Assembly (NCBI GenBank): GCA_002478885.1
Contig: DLKC01000012.1
Span: 1-64,000 of the forward strand
DNA: 64,000 nucleotides
Direction: 5' to 3'
From: Chitinophagaceae bacterium UBA7600
GTDB taxonomy: Bacteria > Bacteroidota > Bacteroidia > Chitinophagales > Chitinophagaceae
Made by a program: the position numbers and the translations under genes. Each line of letters begins with the position of its first letter. Position 1 is the first letter of the stretch. The notes under the pieces were generated by a model. It did not search any database, had not been told where the DNA came from, and saw nothing but the letters and a program-made list of their open reading frames with translations. Shown here in pieces: positions 26,117-35,202 of the stretch.

Positions 26117-27208
26117 CTATTTCAACACCTGCTGCAATTTGCTTTCCAGTGCGGGGCCGCGAAGATTTTTTGCAATGATATTTCCCGCGGGGTCGATGAG
26201 AAAATTCTGCGGAATGGTTTCAACATTGTACATCAGGCCTACAGAACTTTCAGCGGTACGCACATCAATAACATGCGTCCACGTTAGTTTATCATTCCTG
26301 ATTGCCTGGAGCCAGTTGGCGGGCTCTGTGTCAATGGATACACTGAGTATAGTGAAGTTTTTGTTTTGAAATTTGTGATAGGCCGCAACCACATTGGGAT
26401 TCTCTTTCCTGCAGGGCCCGCACCAACTGGCCCAGAAATCAAGCAACACATATTTACCCTTGAACTGCGAAAGCGATACCGCTTTTCCCAACGTGTCTTT
26501 CAAAGTAAAATCAGTTGCCCTGGAACCTACCGATGCAACCTTGCCTTTATCGATCACGTGCTGTACACCCATTGCGTAAACATTGTTTTTCGCTGCGGAA
26601 TCAAGCGAAAGCAGCCTTCTCTCGAGGAGTACAACATCTTTATTGGGATCAACATCATAGCTGTAAGCAAGTACCAGCGACGACACCGGCGATGTTTTCC
26701 GCCGTTCTATAAACCGGTCAATACTTGTCTGGTAAAGTGTATAAGCCGTGTTAAGCATGATCGCCGAAGAATCGCGTGCGCCCGGCGTTGCCGCCATTTG
26801 CATTTGCTGGCGGTAGTATGCAACAAAATCGCCTAATGGCTTTATCTGGTTGATAAATTCTTCGTAGTCTGACTGTGTCGGGGAACCAACAAAGGAAAGA
26901 TCACCAAAGTTTTCGTCTGCACCGGTGATCGTTATTTGTTCATTGCCGTTGAACAGGAATATTCTTTTGTTCAAGGCAGGGAATACGATCATACGGCCAT
27001 CGGGGTGGTCCACTTTGCCGCTCAGTATAAAGCTTCCATTGACAACAGTTGATTTTGCCAGCGTATCTGTGTTGCCTGAACCGGTGAGGTAAACAAAGGT
27101 ATTATCAGGCAATCCTTTGATATTCCCCTTTATCACAAAGCCATCAGCTAACTGCTGTGCAATCGCAAAAACCGGGAGTGTTAATATGCAGACTAAGAAA
27201 AATTTCAT
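26117..27208 (-). CDS. TlpA-type periplasmic thioredoxin-like protein with DUF4369 domain
   Basis: A 363-residue exported protein. A signal peptide (MKFFLVCILTLPVFAIAQ) is followed by a DUF4369-type beta domain (FVIKGNIKGLPDNTFVYLTG onwards), a helical middle, and a C-terminal TlpA/AhpC-like thioredoxin fold (about 225-363) with the redox motif WASWCGPCRKEN and cis-proline segment ETIPQNFLID. Such proteins are thought to act as periplasmic thiol-disulfide reductases or in cytochrome c or metabolite-linked redox. It begins 1 bp after the stop codon of hisIE and is very probably in that transcript. Confidence 0.9.
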   Translation of the reverse strand: MKFFLVCILTLPVFAIAQQLADGFVIKGNIKGLPDNTFVYLTGSGNTDTLAKSTVVNGSFILSGKVDHPDGRMIVFPALNKRIFLFNGNEQITITGADENFGDLSFVGSPTQSDYEEFINQIKPLGDFVAYYRQQMQMAATPGARDSSAIMLNTAYTLYQTSIDRFIERRKTSPVSSLVLAYSYDVDPNKDVVLLERRLLSLDSAAKNNVYAMGVQHVIDKGKVASVGSRATDFTLKDTLGKAVSLSQFKGKYVLLDFWASWCGPCRKENPNVVAAYHKFQNKNFTILSVSIDTEPANWLQAIRNDKLTWTHVIDVRTAESSVGLMYNVETIPQNFLIDPAGNIIAKNLRGPALESKLQQVLK

Positions 27209-27209
27209 G

Positions 27210-27809
27210 CTACCTGTTTGAATGACGGTCTTTCAACAATTGAATTACATTTTGCAATTTATATCCTTTTGCGTTAAGCAAAATCAAATAATGAAAGAGC
27301 AGGTCGGCGGCCTCATTTAAAAAAAGCTCTTCGTTATTGTCCTTTGCTTCAATCACCAATTCAACGGCTTCTTCGCCCACTTTCTGCGCAATTTTATTGA
27401 TGCCGGTTGAAAACAATTTTGAAACATACGATGCGTCAGGTGAAACTTTCCTGCGCAGGTTAATAATGTCTTCGAGGTAAAACAAAAAATCGTCGCTGTG
27501 GTTTTTTTCGCTCCAGCAGGTGTCGGCGCCGGTATGGCAAACCGGGCCCAGCGGGTTAGCCTTTATCAGCAGCGTATCATTATCGCAGTCGACCGCAACA
27601 CTTTTCACCTCAAGAAAATTACCGCTCTCCTCGCCTTTCGTCCATAACCTTTTTTTGCTACGGCTGTAAAAAGTAACCTTGCCGCTCTCCTCTGTTTTAT
27701 GAAAAGCTTCTTCGTTCATAAACCCAAGCATCAATACCTTGTGTGTTTCGTAATCCTGCACAATGGCTGGAACAAGCCCGTCGCCGTATTTCTTAAAATC
27801 AACTTTCAT
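27210..27809 (-). CDS. hisIE: Bifunctional phosphoribosyl-AMP cyclohydrolase/phosphoribosyl-ATP pyrophosphatase
   Basis: A 199-residue fusion catalysing steps two and three of histidine synthesis. The HisI half (about 1-112) has MLGFMNEEAFHKT, TFYSRSKKRLWTKGEESGN and the zinc/magnesium block DCDNDTLLIKANPLGPVCHT with GADTCW. The HisE half (about 113-199) has the helical pyrophosphohydrolase pattern VGEEAVELVIEAKDNNEELF and EAADLLFHYLILL. Other histidine genes are absent from the window, so the pathway must be completed elsewhere. Instead of another his gene, a redox protein follows after 1 bp. Cytosolic. Confidence 0.94.
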   Translation of the reverse strand: MKVDFKKYGDGLVPAIVQDYETHKVLMLGFMNEEAFHKTEESGKVTFYSRSKKRLWTKGEESGNFLEVKSVAVDCDNDTLLIKANPLGPVCHTGADTCWSEKNHSDDFLFYLEDIINLRRKVSPDASYVSKLFSTGINKIAQKVGEEAVELVIEAKDNNEELFLNEAADLLFHYLILLNAKGYKLQNVIQLLKDRHSNR

Positions 27810-27844
27810 AAAAAATAATTCGCAGCGAAGTTAAAGGATTTATG

Positions 27845-27899
27845 TGCCCGGCTGCAATACTTGTAGCGTCGCCTGTTGCGTCGCACACTTCAGGGTTCA
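27845..27899 (-). repeat. Intergenic repeat, short form A, full length
   Basis: Minus-strand reading: CTGAAGTGTGCGACGCAACA then GGCG, with the tail GCAGCCGGGCAC at the low-coordinate end. Confidence 0.85.
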
Positions 27900-27919
27900 G
27901 CGCCATTGGCAGCCAACGG

Positions 27920-28342
27920 CTATGGTTTTGCGGCGGCCTCTGCAACGGCGGCGCTCATCAGTGAAAGAGCAATGCTGTCTGTGCCTTTTGGCAAGCGGTA
28001 CCTTATTTTAAAATCTTCGACGGTGCCGGGTTTAATGACATCGCTGAAAACATCTTCATGTTCTTCCAGCATGGCGCTTCCTTTGTAGCAAAGCATCTTA
28101 ACCCTCACCTCTTTGTATGCCGTAACGCTGGCCTTGTTGCTGATCGTTCCGCTTACAACCGTTTGACCGATGAGGTTCTTTTTATGATCGCCGCGCACCG
28201 ACAAAAAATGCAGCGGGTTCTTTTGTTCCTGTTCGGCAAGGCTTTCTTTATGCTGTTCGTAAGCCTGGTCTTCCGTTTTGCTGTTGTTGCCGCAGGAAGC
28301 GATAAGCAATAAAAACAAAAACAGGACGGGGATATATTTCAT
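27920..28342 (-). CDS. Small lipoprotein of unknown function
   Basis: A 140-residue lipoprotein when started at ATG 28340-28342, which gives a signal peptide with lipobox LLIASCGN. The frame runs up to 28507 but there it crosses a repeat copy, so the short start is preferred. The mature part is charged at first (KTEDQAYEQHKESLAEQEQ), then has beta-like strands including TVVSGTISNKASVTAYKEVRV, reminiscent of a small domain that modulates extracellular protein contacts (FxLYD-like pattern, weak). Alone between repeats; no recognisable operon partner. Confidence 0.7.
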   Translation of the reverse strand: MKYIPVLFLFLLLIASCGNNSKTEDQAYEQHKESLAEQEQKNPLHFLSVRGDHKKNLIGQTVVSGTISNKASVTAYKEVRVKMLCYKGSAMLEEHEDVFSDVIKPGTVEDFKIRYRLPKGTDSIALSLMSAAVAEAAAKP

Positions 28343-28392
28343 TTTCAATCTTTGTAGTTGATCAATCGTACTATCTGCCGCTCTAACGTAAA

Positions 28393-28444
28393 CAGTACAA
28401 GGGTGCGACGCAAGAGCCGATGCCATGAAACACTGCAGCCCGGA
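28393..28444 (+). repeat. Intergenic repeat, short form A, full length
   Basis: AGTACAAGGGTGCGACGCAA then GAGCCGATGCC, tail GCAGCCCGG. It lies in the spurious upstream extension of the lipoprotein frame. Confidence 0.8.
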
Positions 28445-28537
28445 CAACAATAAAAATCGTGTCGCCCGGTAACAACAGCAGCCGGGGATACGTGCTTCTT
28501 CGTGCATTAAGCCGCAACCGAAAATGGGTAAATGCGG

Positions 28538-29644
28538 CTATGCTTCCAAACCCATCCACACTGCCCCGCCGATGCTGTTGCGCGTTGCCCCGGTTACGGA
28601 ACTCATCACGGTATCTTCTTCTCTCCAACGCAACACAGCCAGCAGTGCCATGATCAACGCTTCTTTGTAGCGGATTATTTTTTCATCGGGCACCACAACC
28701 TCGATATTCAAGGGTTTTAGCGCGGTTTTAATAGCTGCTATCAGGAACCCGTTGAAAGCGCCGCCACCGGTTATAAGCATTTGCCCGCCCATAACGGCAC
28801 CGGCAGGAAAGCTGGTCATTAACCCGTTTATGGCATAAACCATTTGCTGGGTGATGTGTTCGCTATAAGTGCGCAGCGCATCCTCCACAGGAATGGCATA
28901 TGATTGAATAATCGGGTAGACTTCTTCCACGCCAAAATTATTTGCCAGTGATTTTGGAAACGGTTGCCGGTAATAAGGCAGCGCATTCAGTTGTGTAAGC
29001 AATGCAGTATTTAGCTTGCCCCCGGCTGCGAAAACGCCATCGTCATCGTATGCTTTTCCAAGTTCATTGGCAAGCATATTCAACACCCGGTTGGCAGGGC
29101 AGATATCGAATGCGATATAGGCATCATTGTGCCGGAAAGAAAGGTTGGCAATACCGCCTATATTCAGGCAAAACGCATATTGGGGAAACAATAATTTCTC
29201 ACCAACCGGAACTATAGGGGCACCTTGCCCGCCAAGCGCAACATCCATTGCCCTGAGATCGCTAACTACATTGATGCCTGTGACGGCAGCGATGGCTGCG
29301 CCGTCGCCCAGTTGCGAAGTCATCCCGGATTGCGGCGAATGAAAAACAGTGTGACCATGAGAACCGATCAACTGCACCTGGTGATACAAGCTGTTCTTTT
29401 GTATAAAATCGTTTACCAGCCCGGCTGTAAATTTCCCATAGGCTGCATGCAGTAAAAGGTAGTCATACGCATTCAGCTCCCCGGCTTGTTGCAATTGTTT
29501 TACCCATTCATCGCTGTATGCAACACACTCAGCATATTTGATGTCATAATTCCATGAATTGCCTTTAGCTTCAAATTCGGCAAAAACAATATCGAGGCCG
29601 TCGAGCGAGGAGCCGCTCATTAAACCAATAACACGGTAGATCAT
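28538..29644 (-). CDS. anmK: Anhydro-N-acetylmuramic acid kinase
   Basis: A 368-residue kinase that converts 1,6-anhydro-MurNAc released from peptidoglycan to MurNAc-6-phosphate. It has the ASKHA-fold hallmarks: N-terminal phosphate loop GLMSGSSLDGLD, the LIGSHGHTVFH strand, GDGAAIAAVTGINVVSDLRAMD, then LNIGGIANLSF and the late adenosine loop LITGGGAFNG. Length is normal. MurQ and a dedicated transporter are not adjacent, but a sodium:solute symporter operon lies 4 kb away and could be related. It is divergent from upp. Cytosolic. Confidence 0.93.
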   Translation of the reverse strand: MIYRVIGLMSGSSLDGLDIVFAEFEAKGNSWNYDIKYAECVAYSDEWVKQLQQAGELNAYDYLLLHAAYGKFTAGLVNDFIQKNSLYHQVQLIGSHGHTVFHSPQSGMTSQLGDGAAIAAVTGINVVSDLRAMDVALGGQGAPIVPVGEKLLFPQYAFCLNIGGIANLSFRHNDAYIAFDICPANRVLNMLANELGKAYDDDGVFAAGGKLNTALLTQLNALPYYRQPFPKSLANNFGVEEVYPIIQSYAIPVEDALRTYSEHITQQMVYAINGLMTSFPAGAVMGGQMLITGGGAFNGFLIAAIKTALKPLNIEVVVPDEKIIRYKEALIMALLAVLRWREEDTVMSSVTGATRNSIGGAVWMGLEA

Positions 29645-29744
29645 TCGCTTTTTTATTTATAAATTTATGCTTGCTGATTAAAGATTTGGTCTTACTTTCC
29701 GGTCATGATCTGCAAGATGCAAATTAAAATGAACCATTCTGCTT

Positions 29745-30398
29745 ATGGTAGTTAATTTAAGTGAAAGACACAGCCTTATCACCAACTGGCTCGGTGAAAT
29801 ACGGGACATATCCGTTCAGAACGACCGGATGAGGTTTCGTAAAAACCTCGAGCGTATCGGTGAAGTAATGGCTTATGAAATCAGCAGGGAATTGCCATGG
29901 GTGGAAAAGGATATTCAAACACCGCTTGGCATTCATACAGGAAAGGTTTTGAAAGAACAGCCGGTGCTTGCCACCATCTTAAGAGCGGGGCTACCGCTTC
30001 ATACCGGCATGCTTAATTTCTTTGATAAGGCCGACAACGCATTTATCTCGGCATACCGCAAACATCACCGCGATGGTACTTTTGAAATAGAACTGGATTA
30101 TGTAAGTTGCCCGTCACTGGAAAACAGGATATTGATCATCTGCGACCCCATGTTGGCCACCGGTGCGTCAATGGTAAAAACAATTGAAAAAATAAAAGAC
30201 GAGGGTACCCCATCGGTAATTTATGTTGCCAGTGTTATTGCGTGTACTGAAGGTATTGAATACATTCGCAGGGAAGCCGGTGATGATGTACGTATCTGGT
30301 GCGCTGATATTGACGACGAACTTACAGCCAAGGGATACATCGTTCCCGGCCTTGGCGATGCAGGTGACCTTGCTTATGGAACCAAAACACAGAACTAA
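29745..30398 (+). CDS. upp: Uracil phosphoribosyltransferase
   Basis: A 217-residue type I phosphoribosyltransferase making UMP from uracil and PRPP. Conserved parts are the N-terminal MRFRKNLERIGEVMAYEISR, the loop TILRAGLPLHTGMLNFF, the PRPP-binding RILIICDPMLATGASMVKT and the C-terminal uracil-binding YIVPGLGDAGDLAYGT. It functions in pyrimidine salvage in the cytosol. It diverges from anmK with 100 bp between. A PorP/SprF-type gene begins 61 bp after it. Confidence 0.95.
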   Translation: MVVNLSERHSLITNWLGEIRDISVQNDRMRFRKNLERIGEVMAYEISRELPWVEKDIQTPLGIHTGKVLKEQPVLATILRAGLPLHTGMLNFFDKADNAFISAYRKHHRDGTFEIELDYVSCPSLENRILIICDPMLATGASMVKTIEKIKDEGTPSVIYVASVIACTEGIEYIRREAGDDVRIWCADIDDELTAKGYIVPGLGDAGDLAYGTKTQN

Positions 30399-30459
30399 TC
30401 AACCGGCACAGGAAAATAAAAAAGCACAATATCCGTTATAACAAAGCCTAACGACTGAA

Positions 30460-31479
30460 ATGACAAAACATATACTGCTTATACTGATCTTTTTTTCTCT
30501 GGCAGGCATTGTTAATGCCCAGGACCCCCATTTTTCCCAATTCTTCTCTTCCCCTCTCACGCTTAACCCCGCTTTCACCGGCAAATTCGACGGCAACGTG
30601 CGTGTGGCAGGCAATTACAGGAACCAGTGGCCCACGATTAACCGTGCTTACCAGACGGGTACCATTTCGGTTGACTTCCCTATACTTAAACAAAAACTCG
30701 ACTACCGTGATACCTGGGGTGTTGGCGTAATGGGTTATAGCGATAAGGGTGCAGATGGCGCCGTGTCTTTTAACTATGCATCGATCTCAACAGCTTATCA
30801 TAAGGGGCTTGATGAGGATGGGTACAAACAACTTGGCCTGGGCGTACAGGGAACGTATTCCAATATGCTGATCAATACTTCAAAGCTCACTTTTGAAGAC
30901 CAGTTGACGATTAACGGCACTTTTACCAACCCTACGCAGGAAACGTTTGGCAACACTACGCTCAATTCAAGCTTTTTCGATCTTAATGCAGGGCTGCTAT
31001 ATACTTCGAGCAGCACCGACCGCAATAACCTTTATGCAGGCGTGAGTCTTTACCATATTAACAGGCCAAAACAGAATTTCAACAGCGGCCCCGAATATTT
31101 ACTTAACCCGCGGGCCACTTTCCATGCCGGCGGTTATTTTCCGACAGGTGAAATGACAACGCTACACCTGAGTGCATTGTACAGCACACAGGCCGGTGCG
31201 CATGAAACACTGGTGGGCGCTGCCATGCAATTCTCCGCAGGCGGGCTCTCCACTGTCGATAATCCCGTAAGTTTCTATGGTGGTTTGTGGATGCGCTTAG
31301 GCGATGCCATTATCCCCTATGTAGGCCTCGAATACCAGAACCTCCGTTTTGGATTTACCTATGATGTAAATACCTCCAGTCTTAAGTCGGCTTCGCAAAG
31401 CCGCGGCGGTTTGGAATTGTCGCTTATTTATATTGCCAAAACACCCGGCAGCAAAGGCATTCCCTGTCCAAAATTCTAA
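30460..31479 (+). CDS. PorP/SprF-family outer membrane protein
   Basis: A 339-residue protein of the PorP/SprF type. A signal peptide (ILLILIFFSLAGIVNAQ) leads into the family opening DPHFSQFFSSPLTLNPAFTG, followed by beta strands such as YRNQWPTINRAYQTGTISVDF and FFDLNAGLLYTS and a GGLELSLIYI ending. Family members are linked with type IX secretion and surface-adhesin attachment; often they pair with a large adhesin gene. No such adhesin is adjacent here. It lies 61 bp after upp, which may be incidental co-orientation. Confidence 0.9.
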   Translation: MTKHILLILIFFSLAGIVNAQDPHFSQFFSSPLTLNPAFTGKFDGNVRVAGNYRNQWPTINRAYQTGTISVDFPILKQKLDYRDTWGVGVMGYSDKGADGAVSFNYASISTAYHKGLDEDGYKQLGLGVQGTYSNMLINTSKLTFEDQLTINGTFTNPTQETFGNTTLNSSFFDLNAGLLYTSSSTDRNNLYAGVSLYHINRPKQNFNSGPEYLLNPRATFHAGGYFPTGEMTTLHLSALYSTQAGAHETLVGAAMQFSAGGLSTVDNPVSFYGGLWMRLGDAIIPYVGLEYQNLRFGFTYDVNTSSLKSASQSRGGLELSLIYIAKTPGSKGIPCPKF

Positions 31480-31520
31480 TGTTTTTAAAAAATTTGGCAG
31501 CCAGCTGCGCTGCAGTTGTC

Positions 31521-31546
31521 AACTTCGTTGTGTCACTCACCTGTAC
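31521..31546 (-). repeat. Intergenic repeat, short form A-prime
   Basis: Minus-strand reading: GTACAGGTGAGTGACACAAC then GAAG. Between the convergent PorP-like and serine hydrolase genes. Confidence 0.75.
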
Positions 31547-31625
31547 ACCATCGCAACATTCAACAGTCATGCGGCCCCACCTGCACTGGTGACAGGCTCT
31601 TAGCTGTTCTCCCCAAAAAAGATGG

Positions 31626-32930
31626 CTATTGGCAATAATCCAAAACAGCCTTGAAAACCTGCTGGCGTATGGGGTTGGTGTTGAAATATTCGCCCGTAGC
31701 AAGCAGGCCTGTGTTCTGCCGGTTGATCAGTAGTATTACAGATAAATTCAGCGAGGGAACGACGGCAATACTGGTTCCTGTAAAACCCGTATGCCCGAAG
31801 CTCCCGGCGGGGGCGTTCTTCATAAATGCGTTGGCATTGTCCATCATCCAGCCAAGCCCATTTTTAAAGCTGTCTTTTGTAAGAAACAGGTCCACTGTAT
31901 TTTCACTGATAAACTGCCGCTTGCCGGCCTTGCCTTTGGCCAGCAGCATATCAACCAGTTTTTGAAGATCGTCAACCGTGGCAAACAACCCCGCCGCCCC
32001 ACTTACGCCGGCATTGGCATACCAGGCATTGCCATCGTTCACTTCTCCACGCAGGGTATACGTGCGCCAGCCGTTCCACTGCGTTGGATTAATATCGCTG
32101 AAAATAAAGCCTAAAGAACTATCATAGACCATGCGATGCTCATAGGGGTTGCCATGGGATGTTGCGGCAATTTTGCTGAAGCGGCCTGTCTTAAGGGGGT
32201 TGTATGTTGTATGGTCCATACCCAACGGGATGAAAATATTATCGCGCATAAACCGGTCTAACGGCTGGCCCGAGACAATCTCTATAATTTCACCAAGAAT
32301 GGTAAAGCCAAGGTCGCTGTAACGCCTTTGTTCGCCCACCGGAAATTTCAACGGCAGTTGCCCGATGAGCTTGTATGTTTCCTGCCTGTTGGATGCCCGG
32401 TAATAAAGCGGATACCATTCATAGATTCCTGATGTATGCGTCAACAGGTGACGGATGCTGATCCGTTTTTTGTCGCCACTATCAAAAGCCGGAACATATT
32501 TTCCAACGGGATCATCAACACGGATTAAGCCATGGTCGGCCAGCAGCATAATAGCCGTTGTTGTTCCGATCACCTTGGTGAGTGAAGCGATATCGAAAAG
32601 ATGGCCGGTAGTCATCGGTTCGGGTGCTGCCATCAATTGGTTGCCGTAAACATATTTCTGCGCGAATCCAAAAGCCTGCTCATAAAGCACGGCCCCGTCT
32701 TTTTTTATTTCGATCACCGCACCGGGAATGTGATTGCTGTCTACCTGGCTTTGCAAAATGCTGTCAACGGTTGCGATCAACAGATCGCGTTTACCTATAC
32801 TGCCCGTTGATTGCGCAATGGCGTGCGAACCCATAACAAGAAATGCCAGCCATAGCAGCAACATCCTGGTATGACAGTTAGCGGCGGTTATGGCAATCGT
32901 CTCAGGCCTGTTTATTTTCTGTGTCATCAT
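31626..32930 (-). CDS. Serine hydrolase (beta-lactamase/transpeptidase-like)
   Basis: A 434-residue hydrolase of the class C beta-lactamase-related fold. The catalytic S116-L-T-K119 lies in DIASLTKV, YSD (in RRYSDLGFTILGE) replaces the YxN element, and HTGFTGTS occupies the KTG position. A hydrophobic signal segment (LLLWLAFLVMGSHAIAQ) starts after about 23 polar residues, so the true start may be the Met before LLLWLAF. Members are esterases, D-aminopeptidases or peptidoglycan hydrolases rather than true beta-lactamases. The start overlaps the upstream GNAT gene by 29 bp. It is the last gene of a three-gene operon with a sodium symporter. Confidence 0.88.
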   Translation of the reverse strand: MMTQKINRPETIAITAANCHTRMLLLWLAFLVMGSHAIAQSTGSIGKRDLLIATVDSILQSQVDSNHIPGAVIEIKKDGAVLYEQAFGFAQKYVYGNQLMAAPEPMTTGHLFDIASLTKVIGTTTAIMLLADHGLIRVDDPVGKYVPAFDSGDKKRISIRHLLTHTSGIYEWYPLYYRASNRQETYKLIGQLPLKFPVGEQRRYSDLGFTILGEIIEIVSGQPLDRFMRDNIFIPLGMDHTTYNPLKTGRFSKIAATSHGNPYEHRMVYDSSLGFIFSDINPTQWNGWRTYTLRGEVNDGNAWYANAGVSGAAGLFATVDDLQKLVDMLLAKGKAGKRQFISENTVDLFLTKDSFKNGLGWMMDNANAFMKNAPAGSFGHTGFTGTSIAVVPSLNLSVILLINRQNTGLLATGEYFNTNPIRQQVFKAVLDYCQ

Positions 32931-33420
32931 TGCCTGTTTTAAAAGTGTATCCGATGAGGGGGCTTACTGATTTGCGAAGCAATAGTTCCGTAAAACCTTC
33001 TTTAATAAAATCTGTCAGCTCCCCTACCAGCTTAAAACCCAGTGATTGGTAAAGTTTGATGGCTCCCGTGTTGAAACCGGATACGCAGATAAATATATTT
33101 GGAGACAGCTCCAGGATCCTGCTCTCACAAAACGCCAGTATTTTTTTACCAAAGCCGCAGCCCCTGAATTGTTCCTTCACACAAATTGTTTGAATATAAC
33201 CTTTGAACGACCCGCAAACCTGCAACACCACGAACCCTGCAAGTTCATTTTCATACCGGGCAACATAAACCTCTTTGCATAAACCATCGAAGGCAGCAAG
33301 ACACTGATAATAATCCATACCAAGCGTGATCCATGGGTCGGATACCGCCATCATCATAGCGCAGTGTTTCATTACTTCGTTATCGTGGGTAACACATATA
33401 ACAAGCTCGCCGGATTTCAT
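32902..33420 (-). CDS. GNAT-family N-acetyltransferase in the symporter operon
   Basis: A 172-residue GNAT enzyme. The ATG at 33418-33420 is preferred because it overlaps the symporter stop in an ATGA arrangement. The longer frame to 33576 lies within the symporter gene. The domain shows YVARYENELAGFVVLQ, the acetyl-CoA loop VKEQFRGCGFGKKILAF (motif A; GCGFG in place of RGxGxG/A) and NTGAIKLYQSLGFKLVGEL. Substrate unknown; the surroundings suggest something imported or a cell-wall fragment (inference). Its 3 prime end overlaps the next gene by 29 bp, so translation is likely coupled throughout. Confidence 0.87.
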   Translation of the reverse strand: MKSGELVICVTHDNEVMKHCAMMMAVSDPWITLGMDYYQCLAAFDGLCKEVYVARYENELAGFVVLQVCGSFKGYIQTICVKEQFRGCGFGKKILAFCESRILELSPNIFICVSGFNTGAIKLYQSLGFKLVGELTDFIKEGFTELLLRKSVSPLIGYTFKTGNDDTENKQA

Positions 33421-34871
33421 TGTGCCTTCTTTTTTATGATGAACAAAAACAGTATGGTAAGCACCGCATTCACCAGGATATTCATAAATCCGAAATCGAA
33501 TGCAAAACTGTTGATGAAATAAAGATTCAGCACCCAGGTAAGCAATGCTGCAGCAACGCATGCCAATGGCACCCACTTTTCTTCCAGATCGATCTTTGTA
33601 AACAGACCCGTCAAATACAAACCAAGTATAGGCCCATAGGTATAACCGGCAATAGTAAAGATCGTGTTGATGATAGCGCCATGGCTATTCCAGAAAGCCA
33701 TAACAATGGCGAACATCACCACGTTAACGCCAAGCAATACCCATCGTTTTATTTTCACCCTTGCCTCGTGCGGCTGCCGCTCAAAATTCATAAAATCGTA
33801 ACTGAAAGCGGTGGTAAGGGCGGTAATGCAGGCATCAATGCTGGCGAACGTGGAAGCAATAACGCCTATAAAAAAAGCGATGGACCCGACTTGCCCGAAA
33901 TAATTCAGCGTGAGCATGGGATAGAGTGCATCGGTGTTTACGAACCGGCCATTTTCACTATCGAGTTGTATTCCTTTTTGCCCGGCATACAAATAAAGCA
34001 ACACACCCAAACCAAGAAACAGCGTTTGCGCAAGCGCAATAAAAAAACTAAATGTGAGCACATTTTTCTTTGCGTCTTTTGCGTTGCTTACCGTGAGTGT
34101 TTTCTGCATCATGCTTTGGTCCAGACCAACAAGTGCAACGGTAATAAGCAGCCCCGAAATGAACTGCTTGTAAAAATAAGAACCCGAATCAACGTCCCAG
34201 TCAAACAGCTTTGCATAAGGATGATCTGTGATCGCGGTGATCATTCCCGCGACAGAAAGCCCCAGCGAATTTTTGATCGTGATAATGGAAATGATGATCA
34301 CCGTAATTAAAAAGAAAGATTGCAAGGCATCCGTCCACACAATTGTTTTAATACCCGATTTATTGGTGTATAACCATATCAGCACCAATACAACTATAAT
34401 CGTGATGAAATATGGGATGCCCAGTTTATCGAAGAATGCATACTGCAATATTTGTATCGACAGCAGCAACCGGAGTGCCGCACCAAAAGACTGGGAAACA
34501 AGAAAAAACAGTGAACCGGTTTTATAAGTAATGCGCCCGAACCGGTGATCCAGGTACGCATAAATAGAAACGAGTTTCAGCTTGTAAAAAATGGGGATCA
34601 ATACAAAAACAATGAAGAGATAACCCACAATCGTACCCAGGATAAACTGGAAATAATACAGGTTGTTATTGCCCACGTTGCCGGGTATAGAAACAAGGGA
34701 CACCGCCGAAATGCCCGACCCCACCATGCCAAACGCCACCAGAAACCACGGCGATTCGCGGTTGCCGTCAAAAAAAGTATGGTCTTTGGTATGCCGCGAA
34801 GTAAGCCGGGAAATGAGCATCAGCAGCGAAAAGTAAAGCAGTATGATAGCGAATATAATGGTAGGGCTCAT
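33417..34871 (-). CDS. Sodium:solute symporter (SSS family)
   Basis: A 484-residue transporter with about 13 membrane segments, opening MSPTIIFAIILLYFSLLMLI. SSS-family marks include the sodium-site helix GMVGSGISAVSLVSIPG and the later ASTFASIDACITALTTAF. The SSS family moves sugars, amino acids, sialic acid or MurNAc with sodium. The substrate cannot be read from sequence. It heads a tightly overlapping operon with a GNAT enzyme and a serine hydrolase. Together with anmK 4 kb away, a role in uptake of cell-wall-derived sugars or peptides is a reasonable guess, not a demonstration. Confidence 0.9.
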   Translation of the reverse strand: MSPTIIFAIILLYFSLLMLISRLTSRHTKDHTFFDGNRESPWFLVAFGMVGSGISAVSLVSIPGNVGNNNLYYFQFILGTIVGYLFIVFVLIPIFYKLKLVSIYAYLDHRFGRITYKTGSLFFLVSQSFGAALRLLLSIQILQYAFFDKLGIPYFITIIVVLVLIWLYTNKSGIKTIVWTDALQSFFLITVIIISIITIKNSLGLSVAGMITAITDHPYAKLFDWDVDSGSYFYKQFISGLLITVALVGLDQSMMQKTLTVSNAKDAKKNVLTFSFFIALAQTLFLGLGVLLYLYAGQKGIQLDSENGRFVNTDALYPMLTLNYFGQVGSIAFFIGVIASTFASIDACITALTTAFSYDFMNFERQPHEARVKIKRWVLLGVNVVMFAIVMAFWNSHGAIINTIFTIAGYTYGPILGLYLTGLFTKIDLEEKWVPLACVAAALLTWVLNLYFINSFAFDFGFMNILVNAVLTILFLFIIKKKAQ

Positions 34872-35000
34872 CTATAAATTATTAAAGCAACCAGCGTTGC
34901 GGTAAACGGCTTTAAATGTAAGCTATTCTTTAAACCCTTATCCATGCAGGCACCAAACCGCACAGTATTTTATTTGTACCAAACGGTATAACAACCAGCA

Positions 35001-35042
35001 GCTTTCGTTGCGCGATAGTGCCGCTTATCCGGCATCGCACTG
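35001..35042 (-). repeat. Intergenic repeat, long hairpin form B
   Basis: Minus-strand reading: GTGCGATGCCGGATAAGCGG then CACTATCGCGCAACGAAAG. The flanks GTGCGA and CGCAACGAAAG equal those of short-form copies such as 13326. Confidence 0.85.
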
Positions 35043-35202
35043 TTGCACTGCATCGCAACATGCAGCATGGTGAAATGATATCGAAATTCAGTTCATCTTC
35101 AGAAGTTGATTGGTTGTCAGTAATAACAACTTTTTATAAATAAAGCCAACCAGCAATATGCAACTATGGCTGCAATGCCCGCTGTCACATGCATTACAGC
35201 AC

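Noticed and set aside
31626-32930. True beta-lactamase (antibiotic resistance)
   Set aside because: The SxxK motif is present, but the YSD and HTG elements and the operon with a symporter fit the broad serine hydrolase group better.
33420-34310. 296-codon open frame on the plus strand
   Set aside because: It is antisense to the sodium:solute symporter. The protein is Lys/Gln/His-rich and has no recognisable domain.
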